From positions 806,001 to 870,000 of the forward strand of contig NZ_FOUX01000002.1 of NCBI RefSeq assembly GCF_900114995.1: a stretch of DNA of 64,000 bases. The letters are read 5' to 3'. The position numbers and the translations under genes are program-made. This stretch comes from Chitinophaga sp. YR627. GTDB taxonomy: Bacteria; Bacteroidota; Bacteroidia; Chitinophagales; Chitinophagaceae. Positions 17,677 through 27,153 of this stretch are shown piece by piece; the stretch's first letter is position 1, and every line of letters starts with the position of its first letter. A model generated the notes under the pieces. It worked only from the letters and a program-made list of their open reading frames with translations. It searched no databases and was not told the origin of the DNA.

Positions 17677-20600
17677 CTAATGCTTAAATAGTTGATCAAA
17701 ATAAATTTTTGTCCCTACTCTGATAACCATGGGTGTGGGTACAGCATATAAATTGGCCATCTCCGGATCGCCGGAATTATAGGGAGAAATAGTCAACACA
17801 TTCTCCCCGTTCAGATAAAACTGGAGATTGTCATTATATCTGCCCTTTAAATCCTTTGATCTGATGGTATAACTGATATTGATATTTCTGATCTTAATAA
17901 AGCTCGCATCGGTATAAGCCCTGTCAGAAACAGGCAATTTCGCCCTTTCCAGATTTACCAGACTGTTAGAAAGAGCGGAAGCCTTCGAAAAACGGGCATT
18001 GTCTCCCGGCTTACGCCAGCGCTGTTCTACGATATCCAGCTGATTCCACTGACTCCCCAGGCTGGCCCCTCCCATCATTGCATTGTAGATATAATCCGGT
18101 CCCGTGATCCGCTTGAATTCCGAAGACATATTCAGTGACCAGCTTTTATATTTGACGGTCAGTGTCATTCCACCCTGAAATTTAGGATCGGTATTCCCCA
18201 GATAAATCAGGTCATGTTCATCTATCCGTCCATCACCATTAACATCCCGGAAATTATCAATCCCTGTTTCCATATCCACTCCTTCCCAATCGTATCCTTT
18301 CAGCATATTCAGCGATTTACCAACACTGAGCTTCGATCCGTAAGTTGATTTACTCAATCGGCTGAATGAACGTAACGAGTTTCTTGCAATAGCCAGATTG
18401 AAGCCAGCATCCAACTCAAATTCCCCCAGCATGAGTTTCCTTATCCCAATAAATAGTTCAACACCCCGGTTTGCTATCCCTGCGTCAAAATTTGTAAGCA
18501 CACCATCATAGCCCGTTTGCGTGGTGAGTTTATAGTCAATCAGCTGTCGGGTATTCAAATTCCGGTAGTAGGTAATATTCCCTGATAGCTTCTCTCTGAA
18601 TAGGAGAAAATCGAGCATGAACTCCAGCTTTCGGCTTTGTTCCCAGGAAAAAGCAGGATTGTACACTGACTCAGATGAAATACCGCCCGTTCCGGGAAAA
18701 AGCTCCCTGATGGGTTTCCAGATCTGAAGGTACTTATAGTCTCCAATCTGATCGCTACCCGTCAAACCATAGCTGACGCGCAGTTTAGCATATTGCAGTA
18801 TATGCCGGGGAATATGCAGGAACGGTACTTTTGCAATATCCACAGCTGCGGCAACTGCTCCAAAAGTGCCATATCTTGTCTGTGGACCATATCTGCTGCT
18901 GCCGTCGTGGCGAACAGTCAGATTAAAAAAGTAGGTATTGTATCGGTTATAATCCAGCTGACCAAACAGGGAAACATATTTATATTCACGGATAACCGGC
19001 AAAAAGCCGGATAATAACGCAGGCGAACCAACGCTGCTGTCTCCCCTCATACTGGAATACTGATAGGTTGCTCCTGTCATGAACCTGAACTGCCTGAATG
19101 TATACTCCGCCACAGGCTCAACAATAAGCGTGTTGGAGGTGCTACTGGCAAGGAAAGACTGACTGCGTAAAGCAGTACCAGGTATGGTCATCTGCGCGCC
19201 GGTTGGTACCACCGAATTCTCATTAACAAAATTGGTATTCATACCCAGGTCGACGCGGACCTTCAATGTTTTTTCCACATTAACAAAACCAGGACTTACG
19301 TTCAGGAGGATACTGTTGATATTCATCTTATATGCTTTCATCCTGTCCGCCAAAGGATTTTTAAACCAGTCCATCCAGTCCGCCCATTGCAGCACTTTAC
19401 TCCCTTCCCTGACAGATGCTGCATTCGGAGGGAACAATACCCCTAACGAGGTGCCATTGTATAACTTATTCATATTCGAAGAGATGTACAACTGGGACTG
19501 AACAGTATATCTTTTATCAGGAAAGGACAACTGTCCTGCCGCATGAAATGACAGCCGCTGGAAGTATAACGCATTATTCAGCACAGAAGCTTCACGGGTA
19601 TATCCTACACCCATATAACCGGAGAGACTGTCATAGCCGCCTGCAACAGACAGATTTACGTTCGTCTGAAATGCCGGATCTCCAAACAGCTGTCGCGGCC
19701 AGTCAATCGCTTTCCTGGATGTGTCAAACAGGTCAGGCGCATAATTAGGTAGCCCGGATGTATTACCAGGCGTCATACCATCATTCTCAAATGCTTCCCT
19801 CCGCAAAGACCGGTATTGCGGAAGGGATAAAACCCGGTAGCCCGGTCTGGCCATACTAAATCCTGAATTAACGTCTGCGACGATACGCGTCAAACCCGGT
19901 GTGGCTGATTTCAGGCGGACCGATATGACCCCATTTCCACCCCTGCTGCCGTAAATACTGGTGGCAATGGCATCTTTTAATACCTGGATAGACTCAATTT
20001 CATTGATGTTAATGATAATAAAAGGACCCGCGCCCGCAGGCGTATTATTAGTGATGATGCTGGACAGCTGATTCAGGTTCTCGTCAAGAACAGGTACCCC
20101 ATTCACCAGGAAAAGCGGATTTCCCCTGTTTAATATGGAATTTCTTCCCCTCAGCTCAAATTTAAAAGAAGAACCAGTCACGCCATTCAGTCGTACGACG
20201 TTCAATCCTGGTACTCTTCCCTGTAGTATGGCAGCAAAATTATCTGCATGATGCAGGGCTATTTCCTCCGCTGTGATCCTGTCTGCGTTCTCCAGTGAGG
20301 TTCTGGGAGTTTTAGTCGAATAAGCGACAACTACCGGCGTGTCAATGGACATACTCTTCCACTTCAGTATAAAATGGTGCGGCGCTCCATGCCGAAGGGT
20401 GTCTTCAACCAATTCACATCCGATAAATGATACTGCCACCAGCGGGGTGGAATCCGCTAACTCCAATAAAAATTGTCCTCTTCCATTCGTAATAGTCCCG
20501 CTGTTTGTACCACAATGTACAATAGTAGCCTCCGACAAGGGTTGACCGGTATTGTCAAAAACAGTCCCTGAAAACCGGAACTTCTTTTTTTCCGGGATGC

Positions 20601-20973
20601 CCCGGTGTTGCGCCACAGATGAATTCAATGACCGGTCAATCGTCAATATCCTTTCCACTCTGATATCCCATCCATCAATCTTCCACGTTAAAGGATACTT
20701 CAGTCTGGCCTCATCCAATATAGCAGCCAGGGACCTACGGCCCGGTCCGGGCGCAATCTTAATATCTCTATACGCAAAGATGCCAACGAAATTAAATTTC
20801 GTTTCCGATTCCACCTTTTTAACCACCTCAGCCAGGGTAGTGTCTTTTTCTGTCAATGATAACAGACTTGTCTCCATAGATGTTCTACCCTGAGCAGACA
20901 TTTCTTCCGGGAAAACCATACATAGACATGACAACAAGAGATAAAGGCTCAAAGCAGATATGATCTTTTTCAT
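17677..20973 (-). CDS. SusC/RagA-family TonB-dependent transporter with STN domain (locus 2)
   Basis: A 1098-residue transporter. The signal peptide ends near residue 28 (EEMSAQ). An STN-like domain lies at about 38-112 (LTEKDTTLAEVVKKVESETK), then a carboxypeptidase-regulatory-like domain at about 130-205. The plug follows, with NPLFLVNGVPV where other family members have DPLYIIDGV and SIYGSRGGNGVISV near its end. It is more divergent than the other two SusC proteins. Its sigma and FecR genes lie on the opposite strand across a 297-base region, so the locus is arranged divergently. Confidence 0.9.
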   Translation of the reverse strand: MKKIISALSLYLLLSCLCMVFPEEMSAQGRTSMETSLLSLTEKDTTLAEVVKKVESETKFNFVGIFAYRDIKIAPGPGRRSLAAILDEARLKYPLTWKIDGWDIRVERILTIDRSLNSSVAQHRGIPEKKKFRFSGTVFDNTGQPLSEATIVHCGTNSGTITNGRGQFLLELADSTPLVAVSFIGCELVEDTLRHGAPHHFILKWKSMSIDTPVVVAYSTKTPRTSLENADRITAEEIALHHADNFAAILQGRVPGLNVVRLNGVTGSSFKFELRGRNSILNRGNPLFLVNGVPVLDENLNQLSSIITNNTPAGAGPFIIININEIESIQVLKDAIATSIYGSRGGNGVISVRLKSATPGLTRIVADVNSGFSMARPGYRVLSLPQYRSLRREAFENDGMTPGNTSGLPNYAPDLFDTSRKAIDWPRQLFGDPAFQTNVNLSVAGGYDSLSGYMGVGYTREASVLNNALYFQRLSFHAAGQLSFPDKRYTVQSQLYISSNMNKLYNGTSLGVLFPPNAASVREGSKVLQWADWMDWFKNPLADRMKAYKMNINSILLNVSPGFVNVEKTLKVRVDLGMNTNFVNENSVVPTGAQMTIPGTALRSQSFLASSTSNTLIVEPVAEYTFRQFRFMTGATYQYSSMRGDSSVGSPALLSGFLPVIREYKYVSLFGQLDYNRYNTYFFNLTVRHDGSSRYGPQTRYGTFGAVAAAVDIAKVPFLHIPRHILQYAKLRVSYGLTGSDQIGDYKYLQIWKPIRELFPGTGGISSESVYNPAFSWEQSRKLEFMLDFLLFREKLSGNITYYRNLNTRQLIDYKLTTQTGYDGVLTNFDAGIANRGVELFIGIRKLMLGEFELDAGFNLAIARNSLRSFSRLSKSTYGSKLSVGKSLNMLKGYDWEGVDMETGIDNFRDVNGDGRIDEHDLIYLGNTDPKFQGGMTLTVKYKSWSLNMSSEFKRITGPDYIYNAMMGGASLGSQWNQLDIVEQRWRKPGDNARFSKASALSNSLVNLERAKLPVSDRAYTDASFIKIRNINISYTIRSKDLKGRYNDNLQFYLNGENVLTISPYNSGDPEMANLYAVPTPMVIRVGTKIYFDQLFKH

Positions 20974-21033
20974 AAAGTATTTATAAAGTCGGTTTTTAAT
21001 CGCTGGTCTTCACTTATTCTGTGTGATTAAAGC

Positions 21034-21150
21034 GGAAAGTGGGTATGGAAGATGAGTACCCTACCCGTTGTTTTTACCGGGGGATGATAATCAGCATATC
21101 CTATTTATCACAGTACTGTCATATTGTAAACACAAGGATACCTACTTTCC
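21034..21150. promoter_or_regulatory. Long-spaced inverted repeat in the divergent susC/sigma region
   Basis: GGAAAGTGGGTATGG at 21034-21048 is matched on the other strand by GGAAAGTAGGTATCC (plus-strand 21136-21150), 13 of 15 bases, with 87 bases between. The minus-strand copy is embedded in CCGGGTATGGAAAGTAGG. Each copy points toward the centre. This is the only region that can hold both promoters of locus 2, so the repeats are candidate sites for the sigma factor or another regulator. Confidence 0.45.
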
Positions 21151-21270
21151 ATACCCGGCAACTCTATAGTGTAGTTCTTTCCCTCAACACTGTTTTTTAT
21201 GCTTTGATATGATGATACCACTGTTGCGAACTACTATTTATAATGATCACGCATTAAATTTTCACGAAAG

Positions 21271-21846
21271 ATGATTAGACCCCTGACAGACCAAGAATTA
21301 GTACAAGGACTTAAAAATGATGATGATACAATTATGGAAAGAATAAATAAACAGTACTATCACGATATGTTTTTAAGCGCGTTGCTTGTTGTAAAGCAAA
21401 AGGAGGATGCAGAAGATCTCTGCCAGGAGATACTCATCACACTGTGGGAGAAAAAACATCTGCTTCAGATAGCGAACCTGAAGCAATATCTATGCAGATG
21501 CGCATACTACGGCGCATTAAAAGCATACGAGCATAAGAAAAAGACACCGCAGCTGGATAATATGATAAACGAAGAATTCCTGCTACGGCTGCAGGACCCG
21601 GAATACGATCCTGAAGAGGAAGAGCTGGAAAAAGAAGTACGCACCTTACTCCTGCTGCAGAGAGTACAGGAAGCTTTATGCAACCAATATGGAAAAAAGG
21701 CACTCGAAATATTCAGCAGAGTTAAAATAGATGGCGAAAAACAAAAAGACGTGGCCATCTCGCTGGGCTTGTCGGTACTGACAGTAGAGACCCAGATCAA
21801 AAAAATGATGTCACATCTGCGAAAAGAATTGAACAATAAAAATTAG
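21271..21846 (+). CDS. ECF-type RNA polymerase sigma factor (locus 2)
   Basis: A 191-residue ECF factor. Region 2 has EDAEDLCQEILITLWEK and region 4 has KQKDVAISLGLSVLTVETQ with KMMSHLRKEL. Compared with the sigma factors of loci 1 and 3, the linker between regions is acidic (EEEELEKEVR). It is followed after 41 bases by FecR and faces susC of the same locus. It should drive the divergent susCD promoter when released. Confidence 0.9.
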   Translation: MIRPLTDQELVQGLKNDDDTIMERINKQYYHDMFLSALLVVKQKEDAEDLCQEILITLWEKKHLLQIANLKQYLCRCAYYGALKAYEHKKKTPQLDNMINEEFLLRLQDPEYDPEEEELEKEVRTLLLLQRVQEALCNQYGKKALEIFSRVKIDGEKQKDVAISLGLSVLTVETQIKKMMSHLRKELNNKN

Positions 21847-21887
21847 TCACCCCCATTCCCCCCCACATCTCTTCAAAAAGCATTACC

Positions 21888-23015
21888 ATGAAGAAACTTG
21901 CATTCCAGATCCAAACCCTCATTATTTCCGAAATCACCGGTTCAATCACCAAGGAAGAACAAGAAATGTTAAACCTGCTAAGAGACCAGCACACCGAAAT
22001 ACAGGACCTTTCTAATCACCTCCATCAGCAATTAAAGGGCGTATCTATCCCGAAACCTGCTGACAGGAGTACGAAAAACGTTTCAGATACCGGCAGCATA
22101 ACGACGATACAGGCAACGTCCGGAACAGGCGCCAAAAAATCGTTTAAGAAAAGAGCAATACCCGCCATTACAACCATTGCTGCGGCAATTGGGCTGCTGA
22201 TCACATTTAGATCTAATAGCAATACCATCAGTTTTAAACAGAAATTAGATATCAATAACCAGAAAACGATCAACCTGAAATTAATCAGCCTGAAATCAGA
22301 TACCAGCAGCCAGAAGATCCAGGGCCAAAGCCTGACAGTAAATAAAAATGGTAAGATCACTACCAGCGAAGGAATAGTATTCAATACTGCGGATTTATTT
22401 GCAGAGAAAATTGCTGTTTCCGTCCCCCCTGGCGGACTTTATCAGCTTAAACTGTCAGATGGTACAAAAGTCGCAGTAAACTCTCAGTCAACAATAACAT
22501 TCCCTGCCGTATTCGGCAGTAAAAGAGAGGTAACACTTGTTGGAGAAGCATATTTTGAAGTAGCAAAGAACGTTGAAAAACCGTTTATTATTCATACGAC
22601 CAATACTGAAACGATAGCCCTTGGCACTGCATTTAATGTAAACAGCTACGATAGCGAAAAAGTAATTGTGTCACTCACTAATGGAGAAGTAAAAGTTTCA
22701 GGAAATGGCACACAGGTGAACCTCCACCCTGACAGCGCTGCTACGTATGAAAACGGAGATTTCCAGGTGGACCGGTTTGATGCTGATAAACTCTTAGGAT
22801 GGGCAAAAGGTAAAATGCATATGCAAAGCGAGAGCACACAGGAAATAGTGGATGCAGCTGCCAGATATCTCGACATTAAGGTCGAATTTTCCCATCCAAT
22901 CACCGGACAGGCCGGGTATTATATCGAACGAAATAAGCCTGCCAGAGCATTCCTTGAACAATTCAAAAACGATTATACTATCGACTCGAGCAACAACACA
23001 TATTATTTAAAATAG
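21888..23015 (+). CDS. FecR-family anti-sigma factor (locus 2)
   Basis: A 375-residue protein with a cytoplasmic part (1-about 85), a membrane helix at about 88-106 (AIPAITTIAAAIGLLITF), a FecR domain (about 175-275; GEAYFEVAKN, ALGTAFNVNSY) and a short C-terminal STN-like domain. The insertion between the membrane helix and the FecR domain is rich in Asn, Ser and Lys. It pairs with the sigma factor upstream and should be controlled by the STN domain of the divergent SusC. Confidence 0.9.
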   Translation: MKKLAFQIQTLIISEITGSITKEEQEMLNLLRDQHTEIQDLSNHLHQQLKGVSIPKPADRSTKNVSDTGSITTIQATSGTGAKKSFKKRAIPAITTIAAAIGLLITFRSNSNTISFKQKLDINNQKTINLKLISLKSDTSSQKIQGQSLTVNKNGKITTSEGIVFNTADLFAEKIAVSVPPGGLYQLKLSDGTKVAVNSQSTITFPAVFGSKREVTLVGEAYFEVAKNVEKPFIIHTTNTETIALGTAFNVNSYDSEKVIVSLTNGEVKVSGNGTQVNLHPDSAATYENGDFQVDRFDADKLLGWAKGKMHMQSESTQEIVDAAARYLDIKVEFSHPITGQAGYYIERNKPARAFLEQFKNDYTIDSSNNTYYLK

Positions 23016-23105
23016 GTTGGTTGGTTAACCCCAGAAAAAATGAGTACTAATTAAGATCCCTACACCATTTCAGTCCTCATTATTGTTTTTTGCATAGTCA
23101 TTGTT

Positions 23106-23139
23106 AAAAAATAGCTGGTAATTCCTTACCGGCTTTTTT
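23106..23139. terminator. Bidirectional terminator between FecR and the AraC gene
   Basis: Stem AGCTGGTAA against TTACCGGCT with a 4-base loop, an A-run before it and a T-run after it, so it can work for both converging transcripts. Confidence 0.75.
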
Positions 23140-24058
23140 AATTAAAACTCTTCCTGAATGCCAGCGGAGAAAGACTGGTCTTCAGTTTAAACAGCTTGGT
23201 GAACGACTGCGGGTGCTCAAATCCCAGCTCATAGGCAATCTCATTCACCGACAGGTCTGTAGTGGATAACTTCTCTTTCGCCCTTTCTATGAGTTGTTCA
23301 TGAATATGTTGCTGAGCGGTTTGTCCTGTCAATACTTTCAGTAAACTGCTCAGATACTTAGTGGATACGTTCAATGCGTTCGCCAGGTATTGCACTGTCG
23401 GTAAACCATTCTTCAACGCCTCTTCATTATTAAAATAATCCGTCAGGATCACTTCCATCCGGTCCAGCACCTTATGGTTGCTAATCTTGCGGGTAATAAA
23501 CTGCCGGTGATAGAATCGCTCAGCGTAATTGAGTAAGGTCTCTATCTGGGAAATAATGATCTGCTGACTGAATTTATCGATATTGGAATGGTATTCCTGT
23601 CGTATCGCCTGAATAATATTGTTAATGATCGTCTCTTCTTTTTCAGAAAGGAACAAGGCCTCATTCACGGAATAACCGAAGTATTCATACTGTCGCACCT
23701 TCTTCGCCAGCGGTGTATTCCAGAGAAAATCCGGGTGAATCAGCAGCATCCAGCCAGAGCGTTCTGAAGACGCATTCGGTTCTGCTGCGACGCGAAAAAC
23801 CTGATTAGGGGAAATAAAGAACATGAGACCTTCATTAAAATCATATTCCTGCTGACCGTACTTCAGTTTGGCATCCAATCCACGTTTAAGGGATATATTG
23901 TAAAAATCGCATACCCAGTTGATCTCACTGATATCAGGCGGACGTTTGATAGCAGCATAGTCCACTATACTGATCAGCGGATGCTCTGGCGTAGACAACC
24001 CCCTGAGCTGATGAAACTCACTGATCGTCTTAATTCTGTGTGTTTTTGTATTTGCCAT
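23138..24058 (-). CDS. AraC-family transcriptional regulator
   Basis: A 306-residue regulator. The N-terminal half (about 1-180) is a cupin-like sensor domain. The C-terminal part holds two helix-turn-helix motifs (about 205-305), the second in LSVNEIAYELGFEHPQSF with the family ending LSPLAFRKSF. It lies downstream of an NmrA-like oxidoreductase gene on the same strand with a 108-base gap that contains a stem-loop. AraC regulators are often placed beside the gene they control, so the oxidoreductase is the obvious candidate target. Confidence 0.9.
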   Translation of the reverse strand: MANTKTHRIKTISEFHQLRGLSTPEHPLISIVDYAAIKRPPDISEINWVCDFYNISLKRGLDAKLKYGQQEYDFNEGLMFFISPNQVFRVAAEPNASSERSGWMLLIHPDFLWNTPLAKKVRQYEYFGYSVNEALFLSEKEETIINNIIQAIRQEYHSNIDKFSQQIIISQIETLLNYAERFYHRQFITRKISNHKVLDRMEVILTDYFNNEEALKNGLPTVQYLANALNVSTKYLSSLLKVLTGQTAQQHIHEQLIERAKEKLSTTDLSVNEIAYELGFEHPQSFTKLFKLKTSLSPLAFRKSFN

Positions 24059-24108
24059 GACCGGGAAGATAAAACCACTTTAAAGTTACTGTAATAATTG
24101 CTCACAGC

Positions 24109-24148
24109 TGACAGGAAGACCTGCCTGTACCGGCAAAGCTTCCTGTCA
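24109..24148. repeat. Perfect 10-bp inverted repeat between the NmrA and AraC genes
   Basis: TGACAGGAAG at 24109-24118 and CTTCCTGTCA at 24139-24148, 20 bases apart. There is no T-run in the minus direction, so it is either an attenuating hairpin or an operator. Confidence 0.45.
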
Positions 24149-24166
24149 CGTGTAAGCACATGCGGA

Positions 24167-25072
24167 TTAGTCCTTATTGTATACCGCTGCAAAATCCTTT
24201 GCAAAATCTGTCAGTTTTACTTTGCCCAGGGTAGGTCTGTTGCGGAAATAATCTTCATACAATACACCGCCCCGCATGCTGGCCTGCATTTCCATAAAGC
24301 CGTTAGCGATCTGTTCATTCATACCAATCGACAGCCAGTTATTCAGCAACTGCTCGTCCGGAATCACTTCCCATGCCAGGTCCGGTTTTCCGATAGCATC
24401 ACCTAAAACAGCAGCGATCTCGTTTGGTGAAAATTCATCACTTGCGATATAACGCATCTTTCTGCCTTCAAAAGGCGTATCCACTTCTTCGGCAACTACA
24501 GCCGCGATATCCAGCGGAGATACCCATGGTTCCTTATCATCGCCGCCCCAGTTCTGTACGATAGCACCTTTCGCTTTCAGTCCGCGTACGAACGAAAACA
24601 TATTCGTATAAAAACCAACAGGGCGCATAAACTTAATAGCCACGTCGGCTGGCAGTTCTTTCAGGATGTTTTCCACATTGTGATGGAAAGCCAGGATCCC
24701 ATTCCCTTTTTTCATATTGGCGCCGATACTACTGAGGTGTATCACCTTTTTTACACCTGTTTGTTCAATGGCCTGTTTGTAGTTACGACCTATCTGGCTG
24801 ATCGCACCAATAAAATCCAGCTGCTTGTCGAAAAAGTTGCCAACGGCTTCCAGTGTTTCCATCAGGTAGACAATGTCTGCTCCTTTAAATGCTGCAGTCA
24901 GGAATGCCGCATCATGCATACTGCCAATAGCTGCCTTTGCGCCCAGCGCTTCGATCTCTTGCTGTCTGTCTGCGTTACTGCTGATGACGGTGATGGAATG
25001 TCCCTTTTGCAGGAGTTCTTTTGCAAGTGGTCTTCCGATATTCCCTAATGAGCCTGTTAATACGATGTTCAT
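24167..25072 (-). CDS. NmrA-like NAD(P)-binding oxidoreductase
   Basis: The frame is open from 25096, but ATG at 25070-25072 opens directly on the nucleotide-binding strand (MNIVLTGSLGNIGRPLAKEL), so I chose it; 301 residues. The Gly-rich loop is GSLGNIG. Later parts resemble NmrA/YtfG-type quinone or NAD(P)H-dependent oxidoreductases (HLSSIGANM, FMRPVGFYTNM). These are soluble atypical short-chain dehydrogenases acting as redox enzymes or redox sensors. The AraC gene follows on the same strand. Confidence 0.88.
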   Translation of the reverse strand: MNIVLTGSLGNIGRPLAKELLQKGHSITVISSNADRQQEIEALGAKAAIGSMHDAAFLTAAFKGADIVYLMETLEAVGNFFDKQLDFIGAISQIGRNYKQAIEQTGVKKVIHLSSIGANMKKGNGILAFHHNVENILKELPADVAIKFMRPVGFYTNMFSFVRGLKAKGAIVQNWGGDDKEPWVSPLDIAAVVAEEVDTPFEGRKMRYIASDEFSPNEIAAVLGDAIGKPDLAWEVIPDEQLLNNWLSIGMNEQIANGFMEMQASMRGGVLYEDYFRNRPTLGKVKLTDFAKDFAAVYNKD

Positions 25073-25167
25073 ATCTCTGTGTTTTTGATGATACAAAAGT
25101 CCGGATCTATCAAAAAACAGAACTAACCAAATGGTAGCTTGTTCAAGCCAAAAGGAAGATTCCGGTG

Positions 25168-26970
25168 TTATTTAGTACGTTTTACCCGGAATACGCAGTT
25201 TACAATATGAGGGATCTTTGTGTCATCATAACTGTTCACTTCGAGCAGCGTGTCGCTGAAATGGCCGGTAATGAACTGATTTATTTCGCCATAATCTGTT
25301 ATCTCTACCATGGTGTTTGTCGGGATCAATATCATGGCATTTCTGACAAACTGATGATTAAAAACAAAGAGTGGATAACTACCAGGACGAGAAGGTCCCT
25401 GGATACTAAAATAGCCTCCATTAGGATACCATACCAGATCATCGGTACCTGTGATACTCGTATTTTCCGACACATACTCACCATAGACATAGCCAGGCAT
25501 TGTGTAAGTATAAGAAGTGCTATCTATAGAATAGGAAAAGAAACTTTCATTGGACATACCAGAACAGGCATATAAGGCCCCCGCATTGATCACCGGCGCA
25601 TTCAGTGTGATAATAACGGGATTGCTCTGCTTTGCATGCGTGATATCCATACCTGAGATGCTCGCCAGTCCTCCGGTATTGCAATTCAGTATATCCATGG
25701 AAAAATTACCGTTTTTATCCACAGCAGACCGGTATACTATTCCCTCTATATCTACAATAGCAAGTCCGTTTGACACCGGTGCAGTATTACAATCTATCAG
25801 CTTACCCGATACTGTTATCCAGGATAAGTTACTACCAACCTGTAAGACACCCAGGTTAGCAGCAGCACTAAAAGGGCCTATATTTTTAGAAAAAATGGAG
25901 TTCAGACAACCATTATACATCGCTAAGAGCAGCTGCTCGTTAGCCGGTACTTTTCCCCATACATGACCGCTGCTGTCCGTAAGTGCATATCCTGCTACAA
26001 AATTAGCTACGCCTGAACGGGCGATCACGACCAGCTGATTAACCAGTGGATGATGATGCTGATCTTCAAAGGTCACCTCCATATCTACTACCGGAAAAGG
26101 CACATCCGGCGACCAGAATGAAAAATGTGAGACCTTGCCCACATAAACCTCTCCCGATCTGACAGCCTTAACTTCTTCATTCCAGAATCCTGTACTTTCA
26201 TCAAAAGAATAGAAAGATAAAGCAGCCGGCGCACCTGCTGGCGCAGGCATCCGAAGGGTAGCCTCCCGGCCTTGCGCCAGCTGTAACGGCTCCCCGTCTG
26301 CTGTTTGCAACTCTACCGCCAGTAAACCATAGTTCTCCAATGCGGCAACCGTATTGTCCGAAGGGACACTAAAGAGGTTGCCGGGAATTTGCCGGAGGAG
26401 GTCCTGATCCCCTACCCCGCTGTAAGCTGCATATACATTTACGTCCCCGGTATAGGACTGATTGCCGGAAACAATGACCAGACTGTTCGCCGGGAATTCA
26501 ATGGCGGCATCCTTTATCCCTACCGTACCTCCCGAACCGGCATTGAATGTGCCGGCCAGGTGTTTGGGAATCAATTGTATAGACAGATAATTGGTCGTCT
26601 TTTCCTTATAAAATAAATTCTTTATACCTGCAAAATAACCTGCTTTGGTCGCTCTGACCATACCTCCATTCTGATTGATCAGGATATTGTCAAACCGGAA
26701 GAATCCATACCTGTCGGTTACAGCTGTTGCCCCGCCGGCATCGATAGTGACTCCGGAAAAAGGTTGTCCGTTCTCATTCAGGACCTGTCCCTGAATGTTA
26801 CATGATATATTTTTCTCAGGCAACTTACCGGGAACAGGATGCGTTACGGTCGTGTCAACAGGTGGGACCGGTGGCGAAGGTTTTTCCGTGCCAGGCTTCT
26901 TACAGCCCAACCAGGCTAAGGATAACAAAAGGAATATCAGCCTTTTAATAGGGAAAGGGGTCTTTTTCAT
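25168..26970 (-). CDS. Large surface lipoprotein with a carboxypeptidase-regulatory-like domain
   Basis: The frame is open from 27036; ATG at 26970 gives a lipoprotein signal with Cys23 (LAWLGC), so that start is preferred; 600 residues. A Pro/Thr-rich linker follows the Cys. Residues about 55-125 form a carboxypeptidase-regulatory-like domain (GQPFSGVTIDAGG, TDRYGFFRFDN). Beta-rich regions follow, with further 'regulatory-like' segments near 395-455. No catalytic motif is visible. It is probably anchored in the outer membrane. It is transcribed alone, divergent from purL. Confidence 0.78.
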   Translation of the reverse strand: MKKTPFPIKRLIFLLLSLAWLGCKKPGTEKPSPPVPPVDTTVTHPVPGKLPEKNISCNIQGQVLNENGQPFSGVTIDAGGATAVTDRYGFFRFDNILINQNGGMVRATKAGYFAGIKNLFYKEKTTNYLSIQLIPKHLAGTFNAGSGGTVGIKDAAIEFPANSLVIVSGNQSYTGDVNVYAAYSGVGDQDLLRQIPGNLFSVPSDNTVAALENYGLLAVELQTADGEPLQLAQGREATLRMPAPAGAPAALSFYSFDESTGFWNEEVKAVRSGEVYVGKVSHFSFWSPDVPFPVVDMEVTFEDQHHHPLVNQLVVIARSGVANFVAGYALTDSSGHVWGKVPANEQLLLAMYNGCLNSIFSKNIGPFSAAANLGVLQVGSNLSWITVSGKLIDCNTAPVSNGLAIVDIEGIVYRSAVDKNGNFSMDILNCNTGGLASISGMDITHAKQSNPVIITLNAPVINAGALYACSGMSNESFFSYSIDSTSYTYTMPGYVYGEYVSENTSITGTDDLVWYPNGGYFSIQGPSRPGSYPLFVFNHQFVRNAMILIPTNTMVEITDYGEINQFITGHFSDTLLEVNSYDDTKIPHIVNCVFRVKRTK

Positions 26971-27111
26971 GGTAAATGGGTTAAAACAAATATACAAATA
27001 CCTTCTACAACAATAAGAAGGATATCCGGTTCTCATTGTCTATTAAACCGGTAAACGCCTATATATTCTGTCTATGATCACATAAACCGCTCTCAAATGA
27101 TCAGAATTTCC

Positions 27112-27119
27112 TAATTTTG
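27112..27119 (+). promoter_or_regulatory. -7 box upstream of purL
   Basis: TAATTTTG matches the Bacteroidota TAnnTTTG consensus exactly and lies 34 bases before the purL ATG. No TTG is present at the expected distance upstream. Confidence 0.5.
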
Positions 27120-27153
27120 CGGTTTCGTTTCATAGACTTCATAACGCACTATA

